Below, piece by piece: positions 1 through 7,859 of a stretch of DNA of 39,416 nt. Source of the DNA: Chloroflexota bacterium (lineage in GTDB: Bacteria > Chloroflexota > Anaerolineae > Aggregatilineales > Phototrophicaceae); NCBI GenBank assembly GCA_028875245.1, contig JAPPEU010000050.1, positions 1-39,416 of the forward strand, given 5' to 3'. The position numbers and the translations under genes are program-made. Each line of letters opens with the position of its first letter. Positions within the stretch are counted from its first letter, which is position 1. The notes beneath the pieces were generated by a model. The model saw nothing but the letters and a program-made list of their open reading frames with translations, had not been told where the DNA came from and searched no databases.

Positions 1-135
1 GTCCTTCTTTCCTTTGTGGTGAAAATGAATTTCCACCGACTTCGATACACTACCCTTTCTGCGAGCCAGACTGTCACTGACGCTTTTCCATGTTACACTT
101 TGTCCAACTGACTCGCTATCGCTACAGGATGAATC

Positions 136-906
136 ATGCGTCTGGCAGTCATCGCCGATATCCACGGCAACTTTCACGCGCTGCAAGCGGTCCTCGCCGA
201 CATGAAGCGCCAAGGCGATTTCGACATGGTCTGGTGCCTGGGCGACTTGGCCGCGCTGGGCGGGGCGCCGCATGAGTGCGTACAAGCCCTGCTCGCGCTC
301 CGCGACGAACTGGGCGAGGAAAAATGCAAAATCATCGGCGGCAACACCGATCGCTACCTGGTGACCGGCGCCCGCATCGCCTTCTCCCCGCCCGAGAAGG
401 CGGACGACTACCCGGCTTATCGCGACAATATCTTGCGCATGAGCGCTATCAAGGCCTGGAATATGGAAAGCCTCGCCTGGGAAGACTTTCAGTTGCTGCG
501 CGATATCCTCGGCCGCGAGTTGACGCTGGCGGCGGAAGGTTATGGACGCGTCATCGGCTTTCACGCCATCCCCGGCGACGATGAGTCGGCGGCGCTGCGG
601 CCCGACAGCCCGGATGAAGAAGCGGCGGATGCGCTGCTCGACCGCGGCGGACGGCTGGCGCTCTGCGGTCACACGCATTTGGCGATGGATCGCCAGCTGG
701 ATTCCTGGCGCGTCATCAACCCGGGCAGCGTCGGCTTGTCTTTTGGGCATCCCGGCCGCGCCGAGTGGGCGCTGCTGGAATGGCGGGATGGCGTGCTCAG
801 CGTCGATTTGCGCCGCCTTCCCTATGATGTGGAGGCGACCTTGAAGGACTGGGAGCGCGCGGGTTATCCCGAAATGGACTGGATTCGCGCGCGCATGCGG
901 GGCTAA
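136..906 (+). CDS. Calcineurin-like metallophosphoesterase, YfcE-like
   Basis: A 256-residue cytoplasmic phosphoesterase of the calcineurin-like superfamily, in the small YfcE/MJ0936-like group that usually cleaves phosphodiesters with two bound metal ions. The metal-binding blocks occur in order: DIHGN at residues 8-12, GDLAALG near 36, GGNTD near 69 (where the classical motif is GNHD, so Asn is kept) and GHTH near 178. The ATG at 136 is preceded by AGGA about six bases upstream. The stop codon overlaps that of the convergent membrane-protein gene: the two stops share bases 904-905. A paralogue lies at the other end of the window (38388-39119). The family is secure; the natural substrate cannot be read from the sequence. 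Confidence 0.88.
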   Translation: MRLAVIADIHGNFHALQAVLADMKRQGDFDMVWCLGDLAALGGAPHECVQALLALRDELGEEKCKIIGGNTDRYLVTGARIAFSPPEKADDYPAYRDNILRMSAIKAWNMESLAWEDFQLLRDILGRELTLAAEGYGRVIGFHAIPGDDESAALRPDSPDEEAADALLDRGGRLALCGHTHLAMDRQLDSWRVINPGSVGLSFGHPGRAEWALLEWRDGVLSVDLRRLPYDVEATLKDWERAGYPEMDWIRARMRG

Positions 907-2126
907 TCCTCGACTACGACAATCCGCGGCCGGCGCAGCCAGAAGCCCAGCGCGTAGATCAGACTCCCGGCGGTGGCGGCGAACAGGCAGATGATCCAGA
1001 CGATCGTCAGCGGCTGCAGAAGCTCGGCCATGGCGGATGGCGCCACCAAAGCGACATCTCGCAGATATATCTGCGCGACGCCCCGGCAGGCTTGACAGAT
1101 GGTCGCCAGGCCCGCGCCAAAAGCGATCAGCCAGAGCGGCATGTAGCCGGTCACGCGCCGATTGTCGCCGCGCAGCGATGACGCCGTTTCATTGACAAAA
1201 GCCAGCGCAATCGCCAGCAGCACCCAGCGGGCCAGCCAATCCTGCGCCTCGGCCAGGTCGGTCCCGCGCATCGCCTCACCGATCCCCGGCTGTATGCTCA
1301 GCGCGCCCAGGAAGCCGCCGCCAACCAGCCAGAACAAAGTGGCCAGCGCGACCCAATGTGGCGCAAGCGACGCGTTGTCGTTCCGGCTCGCCAGGGCGCG
1401 ATAACTGTGCCCGGCCAGGATGATGCAGCAAAGCGGAACGAGGGCGGCAGCGGCGAGGCTGATGACCGGCGGGGCACCCACCCGTCCCAGGCTAATCAGG
1501 CTTCCGGCGAGGAAGATGAGCGCGGCGACGATTTTCAGGCCGTCCTCCGCCCAATCCGCTTCGACCCGGCTGTAGCGCCGCATCAGCCAAAACATCACGC
1601 TCAACCCGGCAATGGGGCAGGCGACCTGGATTTGAAAGGCGCGCAGGGCTTCCGCCGCCCGGCCATCCAGAAGATAGGCCGCGACGCCGCTGACGGCAAT
1701 CAGCGCCAAGCCGATTTGCCAAAGGCGCAGATTGACCGAGGCGCCGCCGATGCTCGCCGCCAGCACAAGCAGCAGAATGAGCGCCGCCGCCAGATCCAGC
1801 GCCCCGTCGAGATTGAAGGGACTGAGCGCGACAGAAATGACGACCAGCGCCGTCCAAAGCCGCAGCAGCCACTTGACGCGCCCGGCGCTCAATCCCTCGC
1901 CCGCCATCATGAGGCCCGCGCCGACAAGAGCGCTGAGAACTGTGAGCTTGAAGAGCCGCAGTGTGATCTGGCTGACCGCCGCCGGCTCGAGAACCCCCGC
2001 GATCGGGTCCGCTGGCAATTCCAAGACCGCGGACAGGCAGAAGCCGATCGCATAGAGGGCGAGCAACAGAACGATCAGCGTCAGAAACTGATAAAGCGCG
2101 GCGCCACGCGGCGAAAGTTGAATCAT
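903..2126 (-). CDS. Polytopic membrane protein, unknown function
   Basis: A 407-residue integral membrane protein with about twelve hydrophobic segments spread evenly from residue 15 to 400 and short connecting loops, ending in a basic-acidic tail. No transporter signature, ATP-binding site or catalytic motif is recognisable. The coding strand keeps the GC-rich codon bias of the neighbours and the ATG follows a G-rich stretch that can serve as a ribosome site. It is convergent with the phosphoesterase and follows the downstream-reading glycosyltransferase gene after 85 bases, so the two may be co-transcribed from the right. I do not recognise the family. Confidence 0.75.
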   Translation of the reverse strand: MIQLSPRGAALYQFLTLIVLLLALYAIGFCLSAVLELPADPIAGVLEPAAVSQITLRLFKLTVLSALVGAGLMMAGEGLSAGRVKWLLRLWTALVVISVALSPFNLDGALDLAAALILLLVLAASIGGASVNLRLWQIGLALIAVSGVAAYLLDGRAAEALRAFQIQVACPIAGLSVMFWLMRRYSRVEADWAEDGLKIVAALIFLAGSLISLGRVGAPPVISLAAAALVPLCCIILAGHSYRALASRNDNASLAPHWVALATLFWLVGGGFLGALSIQPGIGEAMRGTDLAEAQDWLARWVLLAIALAFVNETASSLRGDNRRVTGYMPLWLIAFGAGLATICQACRGVAQIYLRDVALVAPSAMAELLQPLTIVWIICLFAATAGSLIYALGFWLRRPRIVVVED

Positions 2127-2159
2127 CCCCCCATCCCCGAAGGTCTGTATCTACGCGAC

Positions 2160-2197
2160 CCAGCCCCTTGCCCTCACGAGTAGGGAAGGGGAGCCAA
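2160..2197 (-). repeat. GC-rich hairpin repeat, family 2 copy
   Basis: An imperfect inverted repeat between two genes: CCCCTT-G-CCCT at 2164-2174 pairs with AGGGAAGGGG at 2182-2191, leaving one bulged G and a 7-base loop. Read on the minus strand it begins CTCCCCTTCCCTA and matches the start of the element at 35685-35729, so this is a dispersed intergenic repeat rather than a local accident. It lacks a T-tract, so I do not call it a terminator, although it could act on the transcript from 2212-3636. Confidence 0.5.
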
Positions 2198-2211
2198 GGC
2201 GCTGTCAATCC

Positions 2212-3636
2212 CTATTCTGCTAGCGGCAGCAACTTGTAAACCGCGGCCCGGCCGTGGTCATAGATGGGCGCCGATTCGAAAGACCATTCATAATGCGCTT
2301 CGACGAATTCCAGCAAGCGCTTTATCCCGGGCTCGCCTGAGGCAGTGAGCTCGGGGAAGACGATGATCCAGTCCGGCGGCTTTTCTTCCCATTCCGCGCC
2401 CAGCGTCGACAGAACGCGCGCCGGTTTGAAGTACCAGCGCCAGCCCTTGACCCAGAGGCCCGGCGGGGGCATCGCGGTCAGCGGGTGCAGCTGCGGCGTG
2501 CTGTCGGTTTCGGGCAGCACGAAGAGCGTATCGCCAGCATCGGCCCGCTCCCTGACTCGGGCCGCCAAATCTCGAAATTCATCGTATGCGAGGATGGCCC
2601 CCGGGCCCTCCGGCGTCGGGATGTAGCTGACGACGCCGGTCCAGAGCCAGCCGATGCCGCCGGCGACGAGCAATCCCGCCAATGCGGCGCGCGGCCCGTC
2701 CCATGACGGCCGGTCAAGCAGGCTTGGCAGCAGCTGCGCCAGCACAACGCCGGACATCACCGCGGCCAGAGGCAGGTGCGCCATGGCGTGGTTTTCGCCC
2801 GCGCGCGGATAAAGCAGGGTCAAGCCCGCCAGCCACATCAATACGAGGAGGAGCTGCCGCCGGTCGCCGCGAATGGCAAATATGGCGAAGGGGAAGACGA
2901 GCGCGTTGGTCAAGAGCAGCTTGCGAAAGAGATCGCCATCAAGCGGCACGCCATCCATCGCGCCGCTGAGATTGAAGGTCCAATTCCAGAAGATGTAGCT
3001 GTCGAGCAAATCGGCCCGCCACAGAAGGATCCATTGCAGCAAAGGCAGGGCGAGCGCCGCGCCCGCATAGACCAGCAGCATGCGCCGCCCGTCTCGCAGA
3101 AGCAGCCAGAAGCCCAGGACGCCGACGGGCAGCCAGGCATGCTGCTTGAACAGCGCCGCCGCGCCCATCAGCAGGCCGACCGCCGCCACCCCCCTCGCGG
3201 ACGGACCCGCGCCCGCGCGCATAAAGACGACCAGCGCCGCCAGCGCGCAGAGAGCCAGCAGCGTGTCGAAATAAAGCAGGACATTGCCATAGACCGGCTC
3301 CCACCAAGCGAAGACGAGGGCGGCGAGCAAACCGGCCCAGTCATTCCCCGAAACTTGCTTCGCCAGCAGATATACCAGCGCGGTTATAGCGGCGACCAGC
3401 AGGATGTTCAGCAGCTTGACCAGCAGGCCGGGGTCAATAGCTATGAGCGATTGGGCGGCCGCGGCCAGCAGGGAGCTGCCCGGCGCGTGCTGCTCCCAGA
3501 TATCGCCGAAGAGCGTCATGCCCTGATTCATCATCCAGGGTATCGCCACCTGCCCCGAATGAGCGGTCGGCGCAAGCCAGAACAGGTGCGTCAAGACTTG
3601 CAGCGCGAGCAAGGCATAGAGGGCGTGGCGTGGCAA
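2212..3636 (-). CDS. GT-C membrane glycosyltransferase, family 39-like
   Basis: A 474-residue membrane protein resembling dolichyl-phosphate-mannose-type (ArnT/PMT-like) glycosyltransferases, which move a sugar from a lipid carrier to an acceptor on the outer face of the membrane. The N-terminal helix is followed by the first extracytoplasmic loop, where GDIWEQHAPG at residues 44-53 matches the usual acidic-residue-then-Pro pattern of the catalytic loop. About nine to ten further helices follow, then a soluble C-terminal domain of roughly 120 residues. The start is TTG at 3636: AGGAGG lies five bases upstream, a strong ribosome site, and no better ATG exists. Donor and acceptor are unknown. 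Confidence 0.7.
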   Translation of the reverse strand: MPRHALYALLALQVLTHLFWLAPTAHSGQVAIPWMMNQGMTLFGDIWEQHAPGSSLLAAAAQSLIAIDPGLLVKLLNILLVAAITALVYLLAKQVSGNDWAGLLAALVFAWWEPVYGNVLLYFDTLLALCALAALVVFMRAGAGPSARGVAAVGLLMGAAALFKQHAWLPVGVLGFWLLLRDGRRMLLVYAGAALALPLLQWILLWRADLLDSYIFWNWTFNLSGAMDGVPLDGDLFRKLLLTNALVFPFAIFAIRGDRRQLLLVLMWLAGLTLLYPRAGENHAMAHLPLAAVMSGVVLAQLLPSLLDRPSWDGPRAALAGLLVAGGIGWLWTGVVSYIPTPEGPGAILAYDEFRDLAARVRERADAGDTLFVLPETDSTPQLHPLTAMPPPGLWVKGWRWYFKPARVLSTLGAEWEEKPPDWIIVFPELTASGEPGIKRLLEFVEAHYEWSFESAPIYDHGRAAVYKLLPLAE

Positions 3637-3886
3637 TGATGCCTCCTGATTTTCGGCGCGGCGCAGTATGCCGGCGCGTTCTCAAACTGTCACTATTATA
3701 AGGCAAGCCAGGGCAATTGCTTCCAATGGCTGGTCCCTACAGCCTCCAATTTTCGCGCGTTCCTATTTCTGCGCGCGCCGAATCGCGATTTGCGCGTGGG
3801 CATGGTGAAAATGGAAACAAGCGCCCGCCCGGGCAAAGCCCATCGCTTGCTTGCGCTATGATTTAAGTTACAGTAGCGAAGAGTAG

Positions 3887-3916
3887 ATGTCTCGCGGAAT
3901 CCGGGTTTTGCCGTGA
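3887..3916 (+). other. Possible 9-codon leader ORF
   Basis: An ATG at 3887 opens a nine-codon frame (MSRGIRVLP) whose TGA at 3914-3916 overlaps the GTG start of the TPR gene by three bases. The GTG start itself has only a weak ribosome site, so ribosomes ending on the leader could re-start there. This is suggested only by the arrangement and could be chance. Confidence 0.25.
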
Positions 3917-4533
3917 CAGAGCTTGACGACAATTATTTCGAACAAGGCTTGCGGCTGCTGGAAGCCGGCGACTTTGACGGGGCGGTCGCCATGTTTGACA
4001 GCGCCATCAAGCTGGGCCTGGGCGACCTGGCCGAGATCTACCTCTGCCGCGGCGAAGCGCTGGCGAGCCTCCAACGTTGGGATGAGGCGCTGAAAAGCAT
4101 CAACGCCGCCCTGGAGATCGAGCCCTATATGGCGGCGGCCTACTATGAGCGCGGGCTAATCCGCGGCCAGCAGGGCGAGCCCGACCTGGCGATCAACGAT
4201 TATACGATGGCGATTCACATCGAGCCCGAGTTCGAGGAGGCGTATTTCAGTCGGGCGCTGGCTTACGAAGCGCGCAAACGCTATGCCGAAGCCGAAGCCG
4301 ATCTGACGCGGACGCTGCGCTTGAACAAAAATGAGCTGGGCGCCTATGAAGCGCGTGGGCGCGTCCGGGCGGCGCAGTTCAAATACGATGAGGCCATCGC
4401 CGATTTGAGCGCCTACCTGCGCAGCGGCGGCGGCAAACAGTTCGACAACCACAGCGAGACGCAGGGCTACCTGCTCGTCTTGCGCGCGCAGCGGCTGCTC
4501 TTGCGCTTGGTGCCGCGGTGGCGGCGGGGCTAG
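3913..4533 (+). CDS. TPR repeat protein
   Basis: A 206-residue soluble protein built almost entirely of tetratricopeptide repeats, about five units of 34 residues, with the typical spacing of small residues and the A-x-x-Y/A-x-x-R-G pattern (for example YYERGLIRGQQGEPDLA and YFSRALAYEARKRYAEA). Such domains form a helical solenoid for protein-protein contact; there is no enzymatic domain or membrane segment. The start is GTG at 3913, because the only nearby ATG (3887) runs into a stop at once. A TATGAT hexamer at 3857-3862 could be the -10 element. The gene stands alone, with the AT-richer island starting just after it. Confidence 0.8.
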   Translation: MTELDDNYFEQGLRLLEAGDFDGAVAMFDSAIKLGLGDLAEIYLCRGEALASLQRWDEALKSINAALEIEPYMAAAYYERGLIRGQQGEPDLAINDYTMAIHIEPEFEEAYFSRALAYEARKRYAEAEADLTRTLRLNKNELGAYEARGRVRAAQFKYDEAIADLSAYLRSGGGKQFDNHSETQGYLLVLRAQRLLLRLVPRWRRG

Positions 4534-4631
4534 CGACTGAGAATATGTTGCGAAGATCATGCCAGTAGAGTATCGTATAGGCTAAGTCAAGCCTCAAGCG
4601 TCCTTCATCAAAAGGTGTGGAGAGCGACTCA

Positions 4632-4841
4632 ATGAAAGCGAATCCGCGAACAAAGACGTCCTCCAAAGAGTCCGCCGATAGTGATTCCGCCCAGGCGGAG
4701 TTTCTTCATGATATTCAGGTCAGCTTGCAGGAGATGCAAGAAGGCAAAGTCCTGCCGGCTGAGGACGCGCTGCAATTGATTGAACTGGGCTTGGACGACG
4801 AGGAACTTGAAAGTCGTCTTTTGTCAGAGACTGGCTATTGA
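4632..4841 (+). CDS. Small antitoxin-like protein
   Basis: A 69-residue charged protein. The ATG at 4632 is chosen over a GTG at 4617 because GGAG sits nine bases before it. The first 20 residues are polar and low-complexity. The rest (FLHDIQVSLQEMQEGKVLPAEDALQLIEL) has the look of the C-terminal half of RelB/Phd-type antitoxins, in which an acidic helix follows a short G-K/E-V-x-P-A-E turn. Its stop overlaps a TTG that opens a twelve-codon frame (LKVIYRKDDPA), which resembles the first strand of a RelE/ParE toxin but ends at once. This may be an antitoxin whose toxin was lost at the island edge. That reading is an inference; the safe call is hypothetical protein. Confidence 0.45.
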   Translation: MKANPRTKTSSKESADSDSAQAEFLHDIQVSLQEMQEGKVLPAEDALQLIELGLDDEELESRLLSETGY

Positions 4842-5389
4842 AAGTTATTTATCGCAAGGATGACCCCGCCTGAGAACTCCAAGACTAGGACTACGATCTG
4901 TAGAAACTTTGCCGCACCGCCTTCTCTATTGAATCCAAGAAAACCAAGTAAGCTTGTAGGCCAATTGAGCAGGCTTTTGATCCAAAACACAGGGCTAAAT
5001 GTTTCATTCCTGCGTGCTCGAAAATATCCAATAGTGCGATGAAAACTCTGCAAATTTGCACTTGCCGTCTCATGGCTGGGATCATGAATGTTTTCCCAAG
5101 CCGACGTCGACGCAGTGCCCAGTTGACCGTATCCTAACGGTTTCACGACTGTCAATTGGTGGGGAGATTGGCGGGCTTCCTGAAAAAGCGTGATAATCTC
5201 GGTTTGTCTTTCTGCAATTTCACCAAATGGTTGGAATTCAGACGGATTCTGTTGCGATGCGTTTAAGAACTGGCCGTATGCATAACGATGGCGGAGGATG
5301 GCCAGTAGTTTCGCATGATAATACAGAAAACGTAAAATCATGCAAATTACAATGAAGGCAGTAATAGCTAACGCGACGCTTTCATTCAT
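4835..5389 (-). CDS. Two-helix membrane protein in RM island
   Basis: A 184-residue protein with a hydrophobic segment at residues 6-27 and another at 162-181, joined by a polar stretch of about 130 residues that should lie on one side of the membrane. No catalytic motif is seen. It is clearly lower in GC than the genes on the left and shares the direction of the restriction-modification genes, 81 bases beyond the methyltransferase stop. It may therefore be a passenger or accessory gene of the defence island. Its stop overlaps the end of the small antitoxin-like gene by a few bases. Function unknown. Confidence 0.6.
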   Translation of the reverse strand: MNESVALAITAFIVICMILRFLYYHAKLLAILRHRYAYGQFLNASQQNPSEFQPFGEIAERQTEIITLFQEARQSPHQLTVVKPLGYGQLGTASTSAWENIHDPSHETASANLQSFHRTIGYFRARRNETFSPVFWIKSLLNWPTSLLGFLGFNREGGAAKFLQIVVLVLEFSGGVILAINNFQ

Positions 5390-5470
5390 CCAAGAATCTC
5401 AACAACGGCTTACACAACGGCGCATTGATGAATAACCGACGAATCAGAAAGAATGAGTGCAATTAGAAAA

Positions 5471-6361
5471 CTATTCGTGCTGAGATGTTTCTGCTGGAAA
5501 CTGCAACTGTCTTGGCGGAAAGCCGCCCAACAAAGATTCTTGCTCTGGCAAATGCCAAAACGCTGAACGCTCATCGCGCATTTCAATTCGATGTTCACTG
5601 CTAATATGACCATTGTTACTCAACCGCTCAACAATCATTTGATGATAGCCGGGATGGATCTCGCAGGACAAGTATGTCCGGCATAATTGCTCGGTATGTA
5701 CGACCTCAGAACCGCTACCACCAAACAAAACAAAGACATGGTCACCCTCAACGGTACTAGCTTTGAGTAGCATGTTGTATAGTGGTATCGGAATCTGGCA
5801 AGCGTGAAATGTCTTGTCCTTCGACACGTTCTTTACCAAGTTAAATTCAAACCAGGAATAGGGCATGCGTCCGTTGCTACCATTGGCCAGACGTCCCTTA
5901 ATCCGACGATCTTCTGGATTCTTGTACGGCAATGCCACCTGCTCTTTGTAAAATGCGTTTTTCTTACTCTTCACCGCATGAAGGACCGACCGGTGTGCTG
6001 TTGTGAATCGGCGCGGAGTATGTCCTACATTTGTGGGATATACCCAAACGTAATCAAATACTTCATATGCGAGGTCATCAAGGCAACGCACACGAAGGTA
6101 TGAATTCTGACGGGGATAATTGATGAAAAACAGGTTGCCGTCGTCGCGTAGTACACGCATACATTCGGTCGCTAACTCGACATACCAGCCGATGTACTCT
6201 TCCCAGCGCTGGGTGTATTTCTTGCCTGCGTAGTTTATTCCGACGCCGTAATCAGGGTCCCCATAAATCATGTGCAAGCAATTGTCAGGCAAGGCTCGGA
6301 GGGTTTCCATGACATCGCCGAGTACGACTTTATCTTGAAATTGCGCAGGAAACTGGTTCAT
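5471..6361 (-). CDS. Beta-class DNA amino-methyltransferase of RM system
   Basis: A 296-residue DNA methyltransferase of the N6-adenine/N4-cytosine group (Pfam N6_N4_Mtase). The catalytic motif comes first (GDPDYGVGINY, DPDY at residues 35-38, with Asp where DPPY usually has its second Pro). The AdoMet-binding motif comes late (FGGSGSE, 213-219), preceded by a conserved Q-x-P-x-P-L-x-x-x-L-L helix. This order (IV before I) defines the beta class. It would methylate the recognition site of the endonuclease encoded just upstream and so protect the host. Its ATG overlaps the endonuclease stop as ATGA, so the two are translationally coupled. The Pro-to-Asp change in motif IV is unusual and should be checked against relatives. 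Recognition site not deducible. Confidence 0.85.
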   Translation of the reverse strand: MNQFPAQFQDKVVLGDVMETLRALPDNCLHMIYGDPDYGVGINYAGKKYTQRWEEYIGWYVELATECMRVLRDDGNLFFINYPRQNSYLRVRCLDDLAYEVFDYVWVYPTNVGHTPRRFTTAHRSVLHAVKSKKNAFYKEQVALPYKNPEDRRIKGRLANGSNGRMPYSWFEFNLVKNVSKDKTFHACQIPIPLYNMLLKASTVEGDHVFVLFGGSGSEVVHTEQLCRTYLSCEIHPGYHQMIVERLSNNGHISSEHRIEMRDERSAFWHLPEQESLLGGFPPRQLQFPAETSQHE

Positions 6362-7149
6362 AGCGGGTCTGTCTCGCGTAGAATGTATTCCTTCTTGCGG
6401 ATGAGTTCTATTGAATCAAGTTGTCGATTATGAAATCGATACAAGTGGAAGCGCATTACGTTCATTCCAGCCACTTCATGTTTCTGCAAGAAACAGCACT
6501 GAATGTCACCAATCGTTAGTTTACCGTTTCTTCGGAACTTCTCAAAATACAAGTAAGGGTGGAATAGCTGATACGTTGCAAAGTCTATGTGGAACTTCTT
6601 CTTTGCTTCAAAGATCGTGATGTTTGACTGACGCTCAAGTACCAAGTCCATCTCCAGCTGCACTTGCGTCAAAACTACTCTTTCTCCACTTACGAAATAA
6701 TCGCCGGTATGTTTCGTTCGGCGTGCAAAATACACTTGAGGATTTGCTCTGCGATCGCCATAAAGAAAATCGTGCAGAATTAGTTGGTTATACGCGATAG
6801 AGAGGACGTTTGCTTCGCTGGTATCAAAGTCGTTCAGTATGCTTGGAACATACTGCCAATCAACCGCCTCTGATTCATCTACCTGCTCAAACTGATGGAA
6901 TCCGAAAGACTGATTTTCTAAAAACTGGTGATAACCTTTGCCAAGATGAACAAGAAACCATCCATTCCCATGTTGCATGTTCTCTGGGTATTTTGAACTG
7001 TGATCGATTTTCGTCGCGTCGTACTTATTGCTGAATCCCATTTGTACAGAAACTTGCCCGACCAATTCGTTGTGGAAAACATAGTCGTCACGCTGTTGGC
7101 AGATCTCAAAAACCCGCGCTAAGACATCTTGTTTCTTGCCCAATGCCAA
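6358..7149 (-). CDS. Putative type II restriction endonuclease
   Basis: A 263-residue soluble protein. The nuclease core appears as a PD-(D/E)xK variant: Glu166/Asp168 in QLEMDLVLE, twelve residues, then Glu181-Ala-Lys183 in ITIFEAKKK, placed on consecutive hydrophobic strands as expected. The N-terminal ~110 residues contain an aromatic-rich region that could recognise DNA. Its position directly before a methyltransferase, overlapping by four bases, makes a type II restriction enzyme the best reading. The sequence does not match an enzyme I can name, so specificity and cut pattern are open. GC content is low, like the rest of the island. Confidence 0.7.
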   Translation of the reverse strand: MALGKKQDVLARVFEICQQRDDYVFHNELVGQVSVQMGFSNKYDATKIDHSSKYPENMQHGNGWFLVHLGKGYHQFLENQSFGFHQFEQVDESEAVDWQYVPSILNDFDTSEANVLSIAYNQLILHDFLYGDRRANPQVYFARRTKHTGDYFVSGERVVLTQVQLEMDLVLERQSNITIFEAKKKFHIDFATYQLFHPYLYFEKFRRNGKLTIGDIQCCFLQKHEVAGMNVMRFHLYRFHNRQLDSIELIRKKEYILRETDPL

Positions 7150-7189
7150 TCCTTCATTTTATCCGAGGAAGCGAATAATTGGTTCAATC

Positions 7190-7588
7190 TCAATCTTTAT
7201 CGAATGTGAGACGATCCTTTATGTCCAACAGCTTTTGTCTTTCCGCTTCTTCTTCAGCTAGTTTCTTTTCCTGTGCTATCGCTTCTTCTTCTAGGTACTT
7301 ACGAAATTTGTCATTTACGTTTTTCATATCTACATGTAGGTCAGGGAGGTGTGTCTTTTCTAATTCATCAAGCGGTGCCTGGAGGATTATGTGAGAGCCA
7401 CTGACCCGTGCTCGGCGCCACAAAGTATGTCTGGGAAAGCGTCTCTCCTGCTCGAAGATTTTGCCCCAAACTGATGGTGGCCTGTGCGACAACGCGAGAT
7501 AAATGTCGTACACCTGATAGGGTGGATTTGGATTATATGTACGTTCGTTATCGAAACCGATTATGCTGATATCTTCAAACTCAGTCAT
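7190..7588 (-). CDS. Small coiled-coil protein at RM island edge
   Basis: A 132-residue soluble protein. The ATG at 7588 follows GGAG at about seven bases and is preferred to an earlier in-frame ATG at 7615. The first half is a compact domain (NPPYQVYDIYLALSHRPP, then WGKIFEQERRF and RRARVSGSHI). The last 50 residues are a charged coiled coil (EEEAIAQEKKLAEEEAERQK). There is no helix-turn-helix, so it is not an obvious controller protein. It is the first gene of the minus-strand island, 40 bases before the endonuclease start, and is probably transcribed with the RM genes. I do not recognise the family. Confidence 0.6.
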   Translation of the reverse strand: MTEFEDISIIGFDNERTYNPNPPYQVYDIYLALSHRPPSVWGKIFEQERRFPRHTLWRRARVSGSHIILQAPLDELEKTHLPDLHVDMKNVNDKFRKYLEEEAIAQEKKLAEEEAERQKLLDIKDRLTFDKD

Positions 7589-7669
7589 GCTTTGCTCCGC
7601 TGTGTATACAAGCACCCTTCAACAATCGATACCAAATGAATTATACAGAACAAGTACGTCAAATCAATT

Positions 7670-7765
7670 CGGGAGTGCATGGGAGTCGAACCCACCAGCG
7701 CCTGCTCTGCGCAACCGCTCACCGGTTTTGAAGACCGGGGCATCCACCGGGACACATCCACCCCC
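7670..7765 (-). tRNA. selC: tRNA-Sec (anticodon TCA)
   Basis: The minus strand folds as a selenocysteine tRNA of 96 bases. The acceptor GGGGGTGG pairs with GCACTCCC in seven of eight positions (one G-U; the innermost position is G-G). A long 6-bp D stem GTGTCC/GGATGC closes on the 4-base loop CGGT. The anticodon stem CCGGT/ACCGG carries the loop CTTCAAA with anticodon TCA. A long variable arm (AGCG..CGCT and TTGC..GCAG) and a T arm with loop TTCGACT complete it, and the discriminator base is G. The long D stem, long variable arm and TCA anticodon together separate it from suppressor, Ser and Leu tRNAs. CCA is not encoded. It decodes UGA as Sec and implies SelA/B/D elsewhere; a likely client gene lies at 22879-23457. 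Confidence 0.95.
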
Positions 7766-7776
7766 TCGCCCCGCCA

Positions 7777-7804
7777 ATTATACCGAGCGCCGCCCCTACT
7801 TCAA
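7777..7804 (-). promoter_or_regulatory. selC promoter
   Basis: On the minus strand TTGAAG (7799-7804) and a perfect TATAAT (7777-7782) are separated by 16 bases. The predicted start lies around 7770, about five bases before the mature tRNA-Sec 5' end, as expected for a stable-RNA promoter. Confidence 0.75.
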
Positions 7805-7859
7805 TCCGGCGATTGGCGTTATCATGGGGGCAGGAGCGAAAGCGGCAAAGGAGAGAGCG

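Noticed and set aside
2776..3639. A 287-codon open frame on the plus strand
   Set aside because: It lies opposite the GT-C glycosyltransferase and has an unnatural Gln/Arg-rich composition.
4534..4632. Attachment-site repeat of the selC 3' end at the far island border
   Set aside because: I looked for the T-arm and acceptor sequence here and saw no copy of useful length.
4839..5042. TGA at the end of the small antitoxin-like gene as a second Sec codon
   Set aside because: The frame stays open for 60 codons, but the continuation is antisense to the membrane-protein gene. There is no Cys-type motif at the TGA, and no relation to a known redox family.
7791..7799. A tenth REP in front of selC
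   Set aside because: CGCCCCTAC matches one arm and the foot only; no pairing arm is present, and the bases fall in the promoter spacer.
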